From: Prevotella sp.
GTDB taxonomy: Bacteria; Bacteroidota; Bacteroidia; Bacteroidales; Bacteroidaceae
DNA: 64,000 bases
Direction: 5' to 3'
Assembly: GCA_022486815.1 (NCBI GenBank)
Contig: JAKVJW010000009.1
Span: forward strand, 40,018-104,017
How positions within the stretch are numbered: the first letter of the stretch is position 1; each line of letters starts with the position of its first letter. Below, in pieces: positions 1 to 7,306 of the stretch. The notes under the pieces were generated by a model, which was given only the letters and a program-made list of their open reading frames with translations, had not been told where the DNA came from and ran no database searches. A program made the position numbers and the translations under genes.

Positions 1-558
1 TCTATGTAAAATCATAAGACAGAATATTGCCAATTATATTGATGGTGGCGAGGAATATATTTGTGTTGTCTGCCGCATAGCAAGAGACAAACGTTCCCAG
101 GTGGGGGAATCTGACTATAAGAAAGCTTCTTCATTTGAAATATTGTACTTCTCAAAATACTTATTACTACGGTTAAAAATTGCATGCAGTTTGCGGATTA
201 AGTAGAGTTATTCATTCTCTTGATTTGACAAAAGCTAGTGTTCGCGGTATCAGATATTTGAATGATGTCAAGTACGAATATCACAATCGAAGCATATTCT
301 GAGATCGAGGCTATATACGTGCCGGCATATAACTTGATTTGTTTGAAACGGCAAATATTAAATTGGAAGTTCCATAAAAACTCAATTAAAAGAACTAGAA
401 GCCAATATTTATTCCATTTGCTAAAGCAAAAAAGAACAGAAACTGTTTTCTCTCAAATGTGCGACCGATTTATTCTTATAAGAATTATGCAAAAAGAAAC
501 AAAGGAGTTGTTTACCCGGATTGTCGGGAAAATAAGTGCTCTTACAAGAGCATAAATA
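1..558 (+). mobile_element. decayed 3' part of an IS982-family transposase gene
   Basis: Reading all three plus frames together gives an order of short blocks typical of the C-terminal half of Bacteroidetes IS982-family transposases: a VCRIARDKRSQ-like block near 65-100, KLHAVCGLSRVIHSLDLTKA near 175-235, RYLNDVKYEYHN near 245-285, DRGYIRAG near 305-330, LDLFETANIKLEVP near 333-375, and TETVFSQMCDRF followed by LFTRIVGKISALT near 430-550. The blocks lie in different frames and are separated by in-frame stops, so the gene is dead. The longest surviving open frame is 262-555. The element runs off the left edge of the window and no terminal inverted repeat was recognised at its right end. The family call rests on remembered block order and could be tested by a frameshift-aware protein search. 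Confidence 0.72.
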
Positions 559-637
559 AATTACAGTAACAATAATATATTGCAATAAGAAATATAAATC
601 GTCACTTTTAGGTATTGTAGTAAAAAGCCTTTTATGT

Positions 638-645
638 TACTTTTG
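638..645 (+). promoter_or_regulatory. candidate -7 box (TAnnTTTG) upstream of the TetR-like fragment
   Basis: TACTTTTG matches the Bacteroidetes sigma-ABfr -7 consensus TAnnTTTG and lies about 30 bases before an ATG at 677. No convincing -33 TTTG is present at the usual spacing. Confidence 0.4.
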
Positions 646-676
646 CGAACGAAATAAAAGAACAACATTCAGAAGT

Positions 677-805
677 ATGCAAATACAGAAAGATTATACA
701 AAAGAAGTAATAAAGAAATCCGCACAAAGATTATTTCTTAATAAGGGATTTTACAATTCTTTCTCCATTGTTGCTGATGTTGTAGCCGAGAAAATCTATA
801 TCTAA
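677..805 (+). pseudogene. possible truncated TetR-family regulator N-terminus
   Basis: An ATG at 677 opens a 42-codon frame. Its first 27 residues, with AQRLFLNKGFYN, resemble the first helix of a TetR-family DNA-binding domain, where an RLFxxKGFxxT pattern precedes the helix-turn-helix. After about residue 27 (base 757) the similarity stops. The bases from there match, on the other strand, an AbiEii-type nucleotidyltransferase remnant, so the fragment looks like one arm of a recombination scar. A -7 promoter box at 638-645 would once have served it. The match is short and could be chance. Confidence 0.35.
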
Positions 806-961
806 GGTTGGACGTGCAGCGAAATGTTCGTAGGCATACATTAAGGCACCACCTTTTAGATAAAAATTATCTTTATACCGACTTACCGACAAGCGAAACA
901 ACAGGCGTTCCTGAAAGTATCTTGTTAATATAGTCTGATAGAAAGTGTTTTCAGCAGTATA
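731..961 (-). pseudogene. remnant of an AbiEii/AbiGii-type nucleotidyltransferase toxin
   Basis: The minus strand between an in-frame stop at 962-964 and a stop at 731-733 encodes 76 residues. They contain YFQERLLFRLSVSRYKDNF, then LKGGALMYAY, then RPTLDIDFLG. This is the nucleotide-binding core of the AbiEii nucleotidyltransferase family: the KGG loop followed by the RPTxDIDFL metal-binding aspartates. Such proteins are toxins of type IV toxin-antitoxin and abortive-infection systems. The family is usually 200-300 residues, so the N-terminus and the whole C-terminal part are gone. There is no start codon and no partner antitoxin gene nearby. The downstream end overlaps the TetR-like fragment on the other strand, which places a rearrangement junction near 745-760. 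Confidence 0.62.
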
Positions 962-1065
962 TTAAACCAATCGATACTGCCTGAAATTGTAGAATTCTAC
1001 AAATAAAGTAAGTAAATTGACTTTGAATTTAAAGAATATTTCATATCTTTACGGAAATAGGCGAT

Positions 1066-1116
1066 ATGGAAATTAAACGAGACCTTTATTTACATAAGGT
1101 GTTCAGTGTACGATAG
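1066..1116 (+). pseudogene. N-terminal scrap of an AAA/DUF4143-type ATPase
   Basis: Sixteen codons from an ATG at 1066 begin MEIKRDLYLHKV, which resembles the first residues of the DUF4143-containing AAA ATPases common in Bacteroidales (M-x-IKRDxYLxKL). The similarity ends at about codon 12 and the frame stops at 1116, before the expected Walker A motif. I read it as the stub of a deleted gene. So short a match is weak evidence on its own; its place among other remnants supports it. Confidence 0.35.
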
Positions 1117-1131
1117 CAGATAGTTTACCTT

Positions 1132-1206
1132 AAATCAAGTTTGCTGCGGCTTATTGACTTGATTTATCCGCAAAATATGCGGCTTATTTTGTGGCTTTAG
1201 CCGCAA
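1132..1206. repeat. cluster of short inverted and direct GCGGC repeats
   Basis: AAATCAAGT at 1132-1140 is matched by its reverse complement ACTTGATTT at 1157-1165. TGCGGCTTATT occurs at 1145-1155 and again at 1178-1188, a 33-base period. CCGCAAAATATGCGG at 1168-1182 is an inverted repeat, and CCGCAAAA recurs at 1201-1208. These lie in noncoding DNA at the end of the remnant zone. Nothing else recognisable lies between 1117 and 1324. Confidence 0.55.
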
Positions 1207-1324
1207 AAGTAATAGCATCTAATGTGAAGTTTTTAGAAACTACATTAAACCCAGATGCGTGGGGGCATAGTCCTGAACATGTAGTCTATTGAGAGATAAG
1301 TAATGTTTGTATCAATGTCCTTTA

Positions 1325-2008
1325 TCATAATTTGCGTAATGCAGGTGGTATGTAATCCAAGTGCTCTTTTGCGTACTCAAAAGCCTGATCCTTGTTCATC
1401 TTTTTAAGGTGGACTTCGTTGCAAAGAAAGTCAATGATCATTCCTTCTTTTAGGGGGTATTTGCTTTTTTTATAGTATTCATCACATAGTACTGCTCTTA
1501 ATTTGCAGCCCAAATATTCTTCATTCACTTTCTTCCCAAGATGAATGCGTTTTGAAAATAAAACATCGTTATGAGTTTCATTTTGGCATACCGCTATATG
1601 AAGGTCTTCTAGTTCACTATTGGAAAGACCACTGGCTTCTTTTATGGATTCCAGTACATTGTGTGGCCCTGTCACCAACAGGCCATTTATTACGCAACTT
1701 CGTAGAAGATATGAATAATAGATGCTGTCATCATTGCTAACCACGAAATCTATTCCGACACGGTTTCCTCCCTTGTAAGAATCGGTTCGTTTTATTCCTC
1801 TTCTGTGTATATATAAATGGTTTTGATTGTTTTTCTGCAATTCGTTCTTATGTACCGAATTATCTTCAAACTCTCCATCTTTGTAATAATAAACTTCAAT
1901 CTCTTTCGGGTAGATGGTCAACCTGTTGAGTGATAACTTTGAACTTGTCAGAAACTCTGATGCTCTTAGTTGGAGTTCATTAACTTTTTCTTGAATATTC
2001 GATTTCAT
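1325..2008 (-). CDS. conserved hypothetical protein, 227 aa
   Basis: I do not recognise this protein. It has no signal peptide, no membrane segment and no lipobox, so it is probably cytoplasmic. The N-terminal third is charged and tyrosine-rich (EVYYYKDGEFED). A central block of about residues 75-125 carries GGNRVGIDFVVS and a hydrophobic YLLRSCVINGLLVTGP stretch, which suggests a compact beta-rich domain. The C-terminal 60 residues are helical and lysine-rich. It starts 23 bases after the DUF1847 gene ends on the same strand, so the two may be co-transcribed. It is the first intact gene beside the decayed mobile DNA on its downstream side. Confidence 0.7.
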   Translation of the reverse strand: MKSNIQEKVNELQLRASEFLTSSKLSLNRLTIYPKEIEVYYYKDGEFEDNSVHKNELQKNNQNHLYIHRRGIKRTDSYKGGNRVGIDFVVSNDDSIYYSYLLRSCVINGLLVTGPHNVLESIKEASGLSNSELEDLHIAVCQNETHNDVLFSKRIHLGKKVNEEYLGCKLRAVLCDEYYKKSKYPLKEGMIIDFLCNEVHLKKMNKDQAFEYAKEHLDYIPPALRKL

Positions 2009-2031
2009 GGTTATATTTAAGGTTTACGGAT

Positions 2032-2637
2032 TTATACTTCGTCTTCGTCCATGATACCCAGTTTCTTCCTCCAATAGCGGCTGTAGATTGCTCCCAGCGG
2101 ATTGTGGGCGAGAAGGCGGTCTTTTACTACGAGCGTTGTGACCGGGCCGTTGCAATTGGCATTGAAGATCGCATCGTGGCCGACACATAATCCACAACTG
2201 ATGAATAGCTCTACCTTCCGGTCGTTGAGAAACTTGGCCTGAAACTTCGGGTTGCACATTGCTTCATGTTCCAGTTCCGGCTTGACCTGTTTCAGTCCCA
2301 GCTCTTTCTTTGCTACACTGCAATTCTTGCAACAGATGCTATAGAATTCAAAGCCTTGTTTCTTGAAGAACCGCTCTATATAATGGGCTTCGTCGTTCAG
2401 TCCGATACAGAACGCCATACCAAGCCGCTTATAGCCCATCGCCTTGGCGAACTCTGCGGTCTCTTGCAGTCGAGTAATGTTGCTGTAGAAGGTTGCTTCC
2501 ACGTATGCTGCAGCTTTCATAATCTGTTTTTCATCTTCGGTATAGGCAGCGATCACTTCGTCGGTTGTCAGATTCGAACAATTGATGCCTTTTGTGTAAC
2601 AGGCATGAGATTTACAACTTGCACATTTATCCTTCAT
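2032..2637 (-). CDS. DUF1847 cysteine-rich metal-binding family protein, 201 aa
   Basis: The protein matches the layout of DUF1847 proteins. It has an N-terminal cysteine cluster (C5, C8, C13, C20), a central CCKNCSVAKKELG block near residue 105 and an SCGLCVGHDA block near residue 148. DUF1847 proteins are assumed to bind metal, possibly an iron-sulfur cluster or zinc; their reaction is unknown. There is no export signal. Length is normal for the family. It is the upstream member of a possible two-gene unit with the hypothetical protein that follows. The 228 bases between its start and tRNA-His hold the tRNA terminator at 2801-2827 and a weak TACTTTTA box on the minus strand, but no convincing promoter for this gene. 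Confidence 0.8.
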   Translation of the reverse strand: MKDKCASCKSHACYTKGINCSNLTTDEVIAAYTEDEKQIMKAAAYVEATFYSNITRLQETAEFAKAMGYKRLGMAFCIGLNDEAHYIERFFKKQGFEFYSICCKNCSVAKKELGLKQVKPELEHEAMCNPKFQAKFLNDRKVELFISCGLCVGHDAIFNANCNGPVTTLVVKDRLLAHNPLGAIYSRYWRKKLGIMDEDEV

Positions 2638-2800
2638 ATTCTATTATACCTATAAAAGTATTTCGGGCCAGTTTGCTATTGACTGACTCCTAAACAGGTG
2701 TATGTGTTGAATTGATGAAGTGATTGATTGTTGACATACCATTTTACTTTACGTGTCGATTTTCCGGCTGTAGAATGATATAAAAGTGATTTTTGGGAAT

Positions 2801-2827
2801 AAAAAAAGGGAAATATTAATTTCCCTT
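2801..2827 (-). terminator. intrinsic terminator of tRNA-His
   Basis: AAGGGAAAT at 2806-2814 pairs perfectly with ATTTCCCTT at 2819-2827 around a 4-base loop. On the minus strand the stem is followed by seven T residues (the A run at 2801-2807). It sits about 40 bases downstream of the tRNA-His 3' end. Confidence 0.8.
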
Positions 2828-2864
2828 ATTTCTTTCAAATGCCCTTTAGATAAGGACTTTTCGA

Positions 2865-2942
2865 TGGGGTGGGAGGAGGGACTCGAACCCACGACATTCA
2901 GAACCACAATCTGACGCTCTAACCAACTGAACTACACCCACC
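2865..2942 (-). tRNA. tRNA-His (GTG anticodon)
   Basis: The minus strand folds as a cloverleaf: acceptor strand GTGGGTG, D-arm GTTC...GAGC, anticodon stem TCAGA/TCTGA around TTGTGGT with anticodon GTG, a five-base variable loop, and a T-loop TTCGAGT. The 3' CCA is encoded at 2865-2867. Position 2942 supplies the extra 5' G (G-1) diagnostic of histidine tRNA. Two U-U-type mismatches are visible, one in the acceptor stem and one in the T stem. Confidence 0.95.
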
Positions 2943-2971
2943 ATCTTTGCTTTCTTGTCTGAAAGCGGTTG

Positions 2972-3003
2972 CAAAGGTAAGGGATTTTTCTTGTTTTGCC
3001 AAA
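2972..3003 (-). promoter_or_regulatory. promoter of tRNA-His
   Basis: On the minus strand TTTG (3000-3003) is followed after 20 bases by TACCTTTG (2972-2979), a full sigma-ABfr promoter. Transcription would start about 25-30 bases before the mature tRNA. Confidence 0.75.
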
Positions 3004-3015
3004 TAAATCCCTTAC
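2977..3015. repeat. 11-bp inverted repeat between secG and tRNA-His
   Basis: GTAAGGGATTT at 2977-2987 is the exact reverse complement of AAATCCCTTAC at 3005-3015, with a 17-base loop. It lies just beyond the secG stop codon, so it may terminate or attenuate the secG operon. It overlaps the -7 box of the tRNA promoter and encloses the -33 box. Confidence 0.6.
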
Positions 3016-3031
3016 TTTTTTATTAATTTAT

Positions 3032-3436
3032 TTAATTAGCCGGCGTTTTAGGCGCAACAGGAGCACTTTGCTGTGCACCACTGCTTGCAGGAGCTGCTGT
3101 ACCTTTAGCTGCATTGGTTGTAGGTACTCCCTGTGCACTTTGGCCAGGCATTTCAGGCACTGCTGTATTTGTCGTTGTGGCTGATTTCTCCATGACACTT
3201 TCATTTTCTGTGGATTTCGGAGCAACATAAGCACAAAGAACGCTGATGACAACCATCGCAATGGCCAAACCCCATGTGGCCTTTTCTATAAAATCGGTGG
3301 TTTTGCGGACACCCATGATCTGGTTAGAAGAAGAGAAGTTAGAAGCTAATCCACCTCCCTTGGATTCCTGGATCAAGACGATGCCAATCATCAGAATTGA
3401 TACCAGTACAATGATGATGATTAATACTGTATACAT
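3032..3436 (-). CDS. secG: SecG, protein-export channel subunit
   Basis: SecG is the small subunit of the SecYEG channel and promotes SecA-driven export through the inner membrane. The 134-residue protein has a first membrane helix at about residues 2-22, the hallmark QESKGGGLASNF segment (residues 23-34), a short cytoplasmic loop with the family's TxxxEKATW pattern, and a second membrane helix near residues 54-71. The last 55 residues form a long Ala/Pro/Thr/Ser-rich low-complexity tail not found in short SecG proteins but usual in Bacteroidetes. It is the last gene of a four-gene minus-strand operon, two bases after the TPR gene. Confidence 0.95.
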   Translation of the reverse strand: MYTVLIIIIVLVSILMIGIVLIQESKGGGLASNFSSSNQIMGVRKTTDFIEKATWGLAIAMVVISVLCAYVAPKSTENESVMEKSATTTNTAVPEMPGQSAQGVPTTNAAKGTAAPASSGAQQSAPVAPKTPAN

Positions 3437-3438
3437 TT

Positions 3439-4260
3439 TTATCTTTTATTATTATTGATTATTAATTTCTCTAAGAATCGCATTTGGTCTACAAAGTAAG
3501 TGTTTTTTTTTGGATAATTCAAATATAATCGTTTAATTATTTCCAAAGCTTTCTCATATCGACCTTGTTTGATATATATTCGGGCTAGAGTTTCTGTAAA
3601 ATAGCCTTCATCTATTACTTCTTCGTTATCTTCTTTCTTTTCTTCATCATTTTTCTGAACAGATTTCTCTTCATTCTGATCGGAAGTAGATTGATCTTGT
3701 TCATCTGATGTCTGGAGATTAAATCCTCCACCATTACCCAGAAAACTGTCGATGAGATCCTGCCCCTTCATCTTAGGAGTAGATTTTTCTTCTGCCTTTT
3801 GCTCTTCGTCACTTTCATTTGCCATCAGATAACTGACATAGTCGACGGCTGCATCTGCTGCCGTGGGCTGACGATACCTTTCCTTTTTCTGCTCTTCTTC
3901 GCTTTTTGGGGGAATAGAGTCGAGGAAATTGTCAATCAGAGTTACAGTCCGGTCTCCTCCGGCTGTTTGCTCCTGCAGGAGTTGTTGCTGTTCACTGTCT
4001 GATGGCTTTTCTGCCGAAATATCAGGGAAGCGGTAATGTGCTGCTTCTACCATCTTGAAGATGACTTTCCGGTCAGTGATGGATATGGCTGCACGACGCA
4101 GTTCTTCATCAAAAGACTGGTCATGAAGAATATACAGATTCTGCAAGAGGAGCAGGCGCACAGGCTGATAGTACGGATAGAGCGCCAAAAGGCTTCGGAG
4201 GTCGTAAAGGGTCTCCTTGTCCATTTCTTCCGGATGTTGTATCAGTCGTGTCAGTTCCAT
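3439..4260 (-). CDS. tetratricopeptide-repeat protein, 273 aa
   Basis: A cytoplasmic protein with no signal peptide. The N-terminal 70 residues are helical (LYDLRSLLALYPYYQPVRLL). The middle, about residues 85-210, is strongly acidic, Gln/Glu-rich and probably disordered, and contains two similar short motifs, LIDNFLDS (near 108) and LIDSFLGN (near 167). The C-terminal 55 residues hold one clear TPR-like helix pair (ARIYIKQGRYEKALEIIKRL). TPRs mediate protein-protein contacts, so it is probably a scaffold; the partner is unknown. It lies between lptE and secG with two-base gaps on each side, so it is translated with envelope-assembly genes. The twin LIDxFL motifs look like binding peptides, which is inference. 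Confidence 0.8.
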   Translation of the reverse strand: MELTRLIQHPEEMDKETLYDLRSLLALYPYYQPVRLLLLQNLYILHDQSFDEELRRAAISITDRKVIFKMVEAAHYRFPDISAEKPSDSEQQQLLQEQTAGGDRTVTLIDNFLDSIPPKSEEEQKKERYRQPTAADAAVDYVSYLMANESDEEQKAEEKSTPKMKGQDLIDSFLGNGGGFNLQTSDEQDQSTSDQNEEKSVQKNDEEKKEDNEEVIDEGYFTETLARIYIKQGRYEKALEIIKRLYLNYPKKNTYFVDQMRFLEKLIINNNKR

Positions 4261-4262
4261 AT

Positions 4263-4820
4263 TTACCAGTTTGCTACTGTTGCATTAAATATTTGGTTAA
4301 CCAGGTCTTTTGTGATTTCTTCCACCAATTGCTGCTGGACAGAATTCAGGCTCTTTGTAGTGTCATAAGTTTGTGTGGCCGTAAACTGCTTCTCAAAGTC
4401 CTGGCTATGATTGGCATTGTTGGTAAAACGTACATTTACGGTGATACTCAACTCTGTCTGAGCAGAATAACCTTCACTCGAAACCGATTTGTTCCGTTGC
4501 GAGTAATTCGTGATCTCACCAGTGATGACCATATCACCGTTCTTCTTTACCTGTTGCAGGTGCGTATGGTTGGCAAATTCATCTTTCAGGGCATTGTTGA
4601 ACATCGGTCCCATCGGTCCCCATACATAGGTGGAACGGATAGGGAACTCATCTATCTGTATGGTCTTTGTCTTGGCATAGTCAATACTGGCACCATTGAG
4701 TTTATAACTAATAGAGCAGGCAGCCATTACCGTCAGTATGACAATACTTATAAGGGGAAAGAAGAGATGATGAAAAGGTCTTCTTTCTGGTTTATTTGTT
4801 ATTTTTGCTTTCCAAACCAT
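4263..4820 (-). CDS. lptE: LptE family LPS-assembly lipoprotein
   Basis: LptE is the outer-membrane lipoprotein that plugs the LptD barrel during lipopolysaccharide insertion. The 185-residue protein has a basic N-terminus, a hydrophobic helix at about residues 19-33 and a lipobox VMAAC with the lipidated cysteine at 35. After it come SISYKLNGASIDY and IQIDEFPIRS, the opening of Bacteroidetes LptE proteins, and a mixed alpha/beta domain ending in a helix. The start overlaps the last 29 bases of the sigma-54 activator gene, so translation is probably coupled. Next comes the TPR gene after two bases. Confidence 0.88.
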   Translation of the reverse strand: MVWKAKITNKPERRPFHHLFFPLISIVILTVMAACSISYKLNGASIDYAKTKTIQIDEFPIRSTYVWGPMGPMFNNALKDEFANHTHLQQVKKNGDMVITGEITNYSQRNKSVSSEGYSAQTELSITVNVRFTNNANHSQDFEKQFTATQTYDTTKSLNSVQQQLVEEITKDLVNQIFNATVANW

Positions 4821-6081
4821 ATTGTTTGATACGTCTGTATAAGGTGCGGTCAGAAATACCTAATTCCTCGGCAGCTTTTTTCCTGTTGCCATTATTCTTT
4901 TCTAGGGCCTTTTCTACCATCTGTCGTCCGAGATCATTCAAGTTCAGGGATTCCGGTTCATTGATTTCCTCTGCTATAGCCTCCTCGGCTGTCAGGGTAT
5001 TGGGGATATTTCCTAAATTGGTATCTATGACTGGATATTCCCTGTTTGCCCTGGGATTTAACGCAGGCAGTCTGGAACTTCCTTTTTCTGTTTCTATGCG
5101 GGAGCGACTGAATCCTGATGCTCCAATGGCATCACGAGTCTCATTGACCTGCTTACGCAATGAAGTGAGGTCTCTTCTCAGATCGCTCACATTACCTCGC
5201 AACTCATATAGGATCTTATAGAGTATTTCCCTTTCGCTCTCATAAGAATGGGCCCCGGGTTTATTGATGGTTGCAAGTTGTGTGCTTTCGACATCCTGAG
5301 GGATATAATGGCTGAGAACTTCTGCATCAATCTCCCGTTTTTCACAAAGTATGGACATCTGTTCAGTGATGTTCTTTAACTGTCGTACATTACCGGGCCA
5401 TTTATATTTGAGCAGTACCTGTTTGGCATCTTCACTAAGGGTGATTTTGGGCAGATGGTATTTCTCAGCCATCTGCATGGCAAACAGTCTGAAGAGCAGG
5501 AGTACATCATTCCCCCGGTCTCTAAGCGGAGGCATCTGAATGGGGATGGTATTCAGTCGATAATAGAGATCTTCCCGAAAACGTCCCTCACTTACTGCTT
5601 TTCGCATATTCAGGTTTGTGGCGGCAACAATGCGGACATCGGTATGCAGGATTTCCTGTCCGCCTACGCGGATATATTCTCCTGTCTCAAGGACCCTCAG
5701 CAGTCTTGCTTGTGTAGCCAATGGCAATTCTCCGACTTCATCAAGGAAAATCGTTCCTTTGTTGGCTACCCCGAAATATCCCTCACTCTGTCCGATGGCA
5801 CCCGTAAAAGATCCCTTTTCATGACCGAAAAGTTCACTGTCTATTGTCCCTTCCGGGATAGAACCACAGTTGATAGCAAAGTATTTCTCACGCCGGCGGG
5901 GTGAATCGTCATGAATGACACGCGGAATGATATCTTTACCTACTCCTGATTCCCCTACGATGAGTACACTTAAGTCTGTCGGTGCTACCTGCAGGGCGAT
6001 GTCGAGAGCATGATTTAATTCATCGTTGTTACCAACGATATCATATCTTTGTTTGATCTTCTGAAGTTCAGTTGTATTCAT
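4792..6081 (-). CDS. sigma-54-dependent transcriptional activator lacking a sensor domain
   Basis: This AAA+ activator would remodel RNA polymerase with sigma-54. From the ATG at 6081 the AAA+ domain begins almost at once: Walker A GESGVGK at residues 43-49, the sigma-54 contact loop GSFTGA at 90-95 and the Walker B FLDEVGELP later. The C-terminus carries a Fis-type helix-turn-helix (NRKKAAEELGISDRTLYRRI). Between them lies an acidic and proline-containing linker of about 110 residues. The length is 429 residues. There is no receiver, GAF or PAS domain, so activity must be set by level, ligand or partner. An upstream frame reaches 6144, but a good promoter box at 6090-6097 lies inside it, so 6081 is preferred. 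It heads the operon with lptE, the TPR gene and secG. Confidence 0.92.
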   Translation of the reverse strand: MNTTELQKIKQRYDIVGNNDELNHALDIALQVAPTDLSVLIVGESGVGKDIIPRVIHDDSPRRREKYFAINCGSIPEGTIDSELFGHEKGSFTGAIGQSEGYFGVANKGTIFLDEVGELPLATQARLLRVLETGEYIRVGGQEILHTDVRIVAATNLNMRKAVSEGRFREDLYYRLNTIPIQMPPLRDRGNDVLLLFRLFAMQMAEKYHLPKITLSEDAKQVLLKYKWPGNVRQLKNITEQMSILCEKREIDAEVLSHYIPQDVESTQLATINKPGAHSYESEREILYKILYELRGNVSDLRRDLTSLRKQVNETRDAIGASGFSRSRIETEKGSSRLPALNPRANREYPVIDTNLGNIPNTLTAEEAIAEEINEPESLNLNDLGRQMVEKALEKNNGNRKKAAEELGISDRTLYRRIKQYGLESKNNK

Positions 6082-6089
6082 TGGAGTGA

Positions 6090-6122
6090 CAAAATTACAT
6101 CTTTTATTTGAAATAACTGCAA
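6090..6122 (-). promoter_or_regulatory. promoter of the sigma-54 activator/lptE/secG operon
   Basis: Minus-strand TAATTTTG (6090-6097) fits the -7 consensus, with a TTG at 6120-6122 as a possible -33 element after a 22-base spacer. The predicted start of transcription is only a few bases before the ATG at 6081, so the mRNA would be almost leaderless. Confidence 0.55.
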
Positions 6123-6282
6123 TTCTGGCAGATTTTTTTTGCATATTTCCTGTTTTAAACCGAATACATCAGTTGGTTGAGGCAAGATAGAACCGTTTCG
6201 ACTTTGATTTTCTGTCGTCTGGTAAATATTTCATTGGTGGAATGCCTCACCCGGAACATCAGAAAGACGAAGACTCCGAATC

Positions 6283-7299
6283 TCAGGGAGATTTTTTCTT
6301 TTGTCTCTGTTCGAATTTGATGAGTAACAATCCGATGGCAATCCATATACACTCTCTTACACGAATGATAAGAGCTACAAAGATGCCGTCTGTAGTTGTC
6401 ATAGCCAGCCCCTTTGTAGACAGAAGGAAACCGCCTTCACGGCCTCCCAGTTGCATAGGCATAAAAAAGAGTGCATTTGCCAACAGACTCGTAAAGGCAA
6501 GGATCAGGATACAATTAATGTAACTTGCATTAGGGGCAACCACCAGAAGTGCAAAGTAGATCTCGAAAGCACTCAGTACACGGCAGGAGAGTTCCATAAA
6601 AACAGCAGATACGAAACTCCCATGACTCTGGGCATGCAGTGCAGCGATCTGATTATCGATATTGTCGAGCTGTTGCAAGTGTTTTGCAATGAATTTCAGT
6701 GTCTTTCTCTTTAAGCCGGGGATATGACTGACCAGTTCTATACCTTTCAACGCCAGTCCCTTCTTATAGCCTACCATAAAGAACCAGATAGCCAGGCAGC
6801 AAAATGCTCCTACGGCAAACAGGAAGATGCCCATTGCCGTAGTGACCGGTTGGGTGATTATATACAGGAATATGGCCAGAAGCCAGAACCAGAAATGGCT
6901 GAAGATATGGGTCATGGCAAAAAGAATAACGGACGAGGTAGCTCTTTCTGTTCCGATAATCGGTGCCAAAGACATGATCCGATAGGGTTCTCCTCCCATT
7001 AGTCCTGCAGGTGTAGCATAGTTGAGTGCAAACCCGGAGATCGTGAGTTTGTAAAGGTAACCGAACGACACCTGTTCTTTGGGCTTTGACCCATCCGGGT
7101 TACGTTGTGACCGGAGTATGATATTCCATGATTCGGTATTGATGCCATAAAGGAACACCCACAGGAAGACGCTTGCCAGAAACCAGTATCCTGCTCTGCA
7201 TAATCCTTTCCATACTTCATGGAAATCGAGTTGGGTTACCATGATGGCAAACATGAGTATGCCCACGAAGAAAAAGATATTCTGGTATTTCTTCTTCAT
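6283..7299 (-). CDS. lysylphosphatidylglycerol synthase transmembrane-domain (UPF0104) protein
   Basis: An inner-membrane protein of 338 residues with about eight hydrophobic helices and no soluble synthase domain. It belongs to the flippase-like family related to the membrane half of MprF, whose members move or are suspected to move lipids or lipid-linked molecules. Visible family features are the N-terminal LDFHEVWKGLCRAGYWFL segment, the AGLMGGEPYRI loop near residue 95 and the MPMQLGGREGG loop near residue 280. The end is basic (EQRQKKKSP). It follows the pdxA-like gene by seven bases and is probably the last gene of a unit with rlmN. The substrate cannot be read from the sequence. The 201 bases after it hold the promoter of the next operon. 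Confidence 0.85.
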   Translation of the reverse strand: MKKKYQNIFFFVGILMFAIMVTQLDFHEVWKGLCRAGYWFLASVFLWVFLYGINTESWNIILRSQRNPDGSKPKEQVSFGYLYKLTISGFALNYATPAGLMGGEPYRIMSLAPIIGTERATSSVILFAMTHIFSHFWFWLLAIFLYIITQPVTTAMGIFLFAVGAFCCLAIWFFMVGYKKGLALKGIELVSHIPGLKRKTLKFIAKHLQQLDNIDNQIAALHAQSHGSFVSAVFMELSCRVLSAFEIYFALLVVAPNASYINCILILAFTSLLANALFFMPMQLGGREGGFLLSTKGLAMTTTDGIFVALIIRVRECIWIAIGLLLIKFEQRQKKKSP

Positions 7300-7306
7300 T
7301 GGTTAC

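Noticed and set aside
6082..6144. Upstream start of the sigma-54 activator
   Set aside because: A strong -7 box at 6090-6097 lies within this extension and homologous proteins begin near the AAA+ domain.
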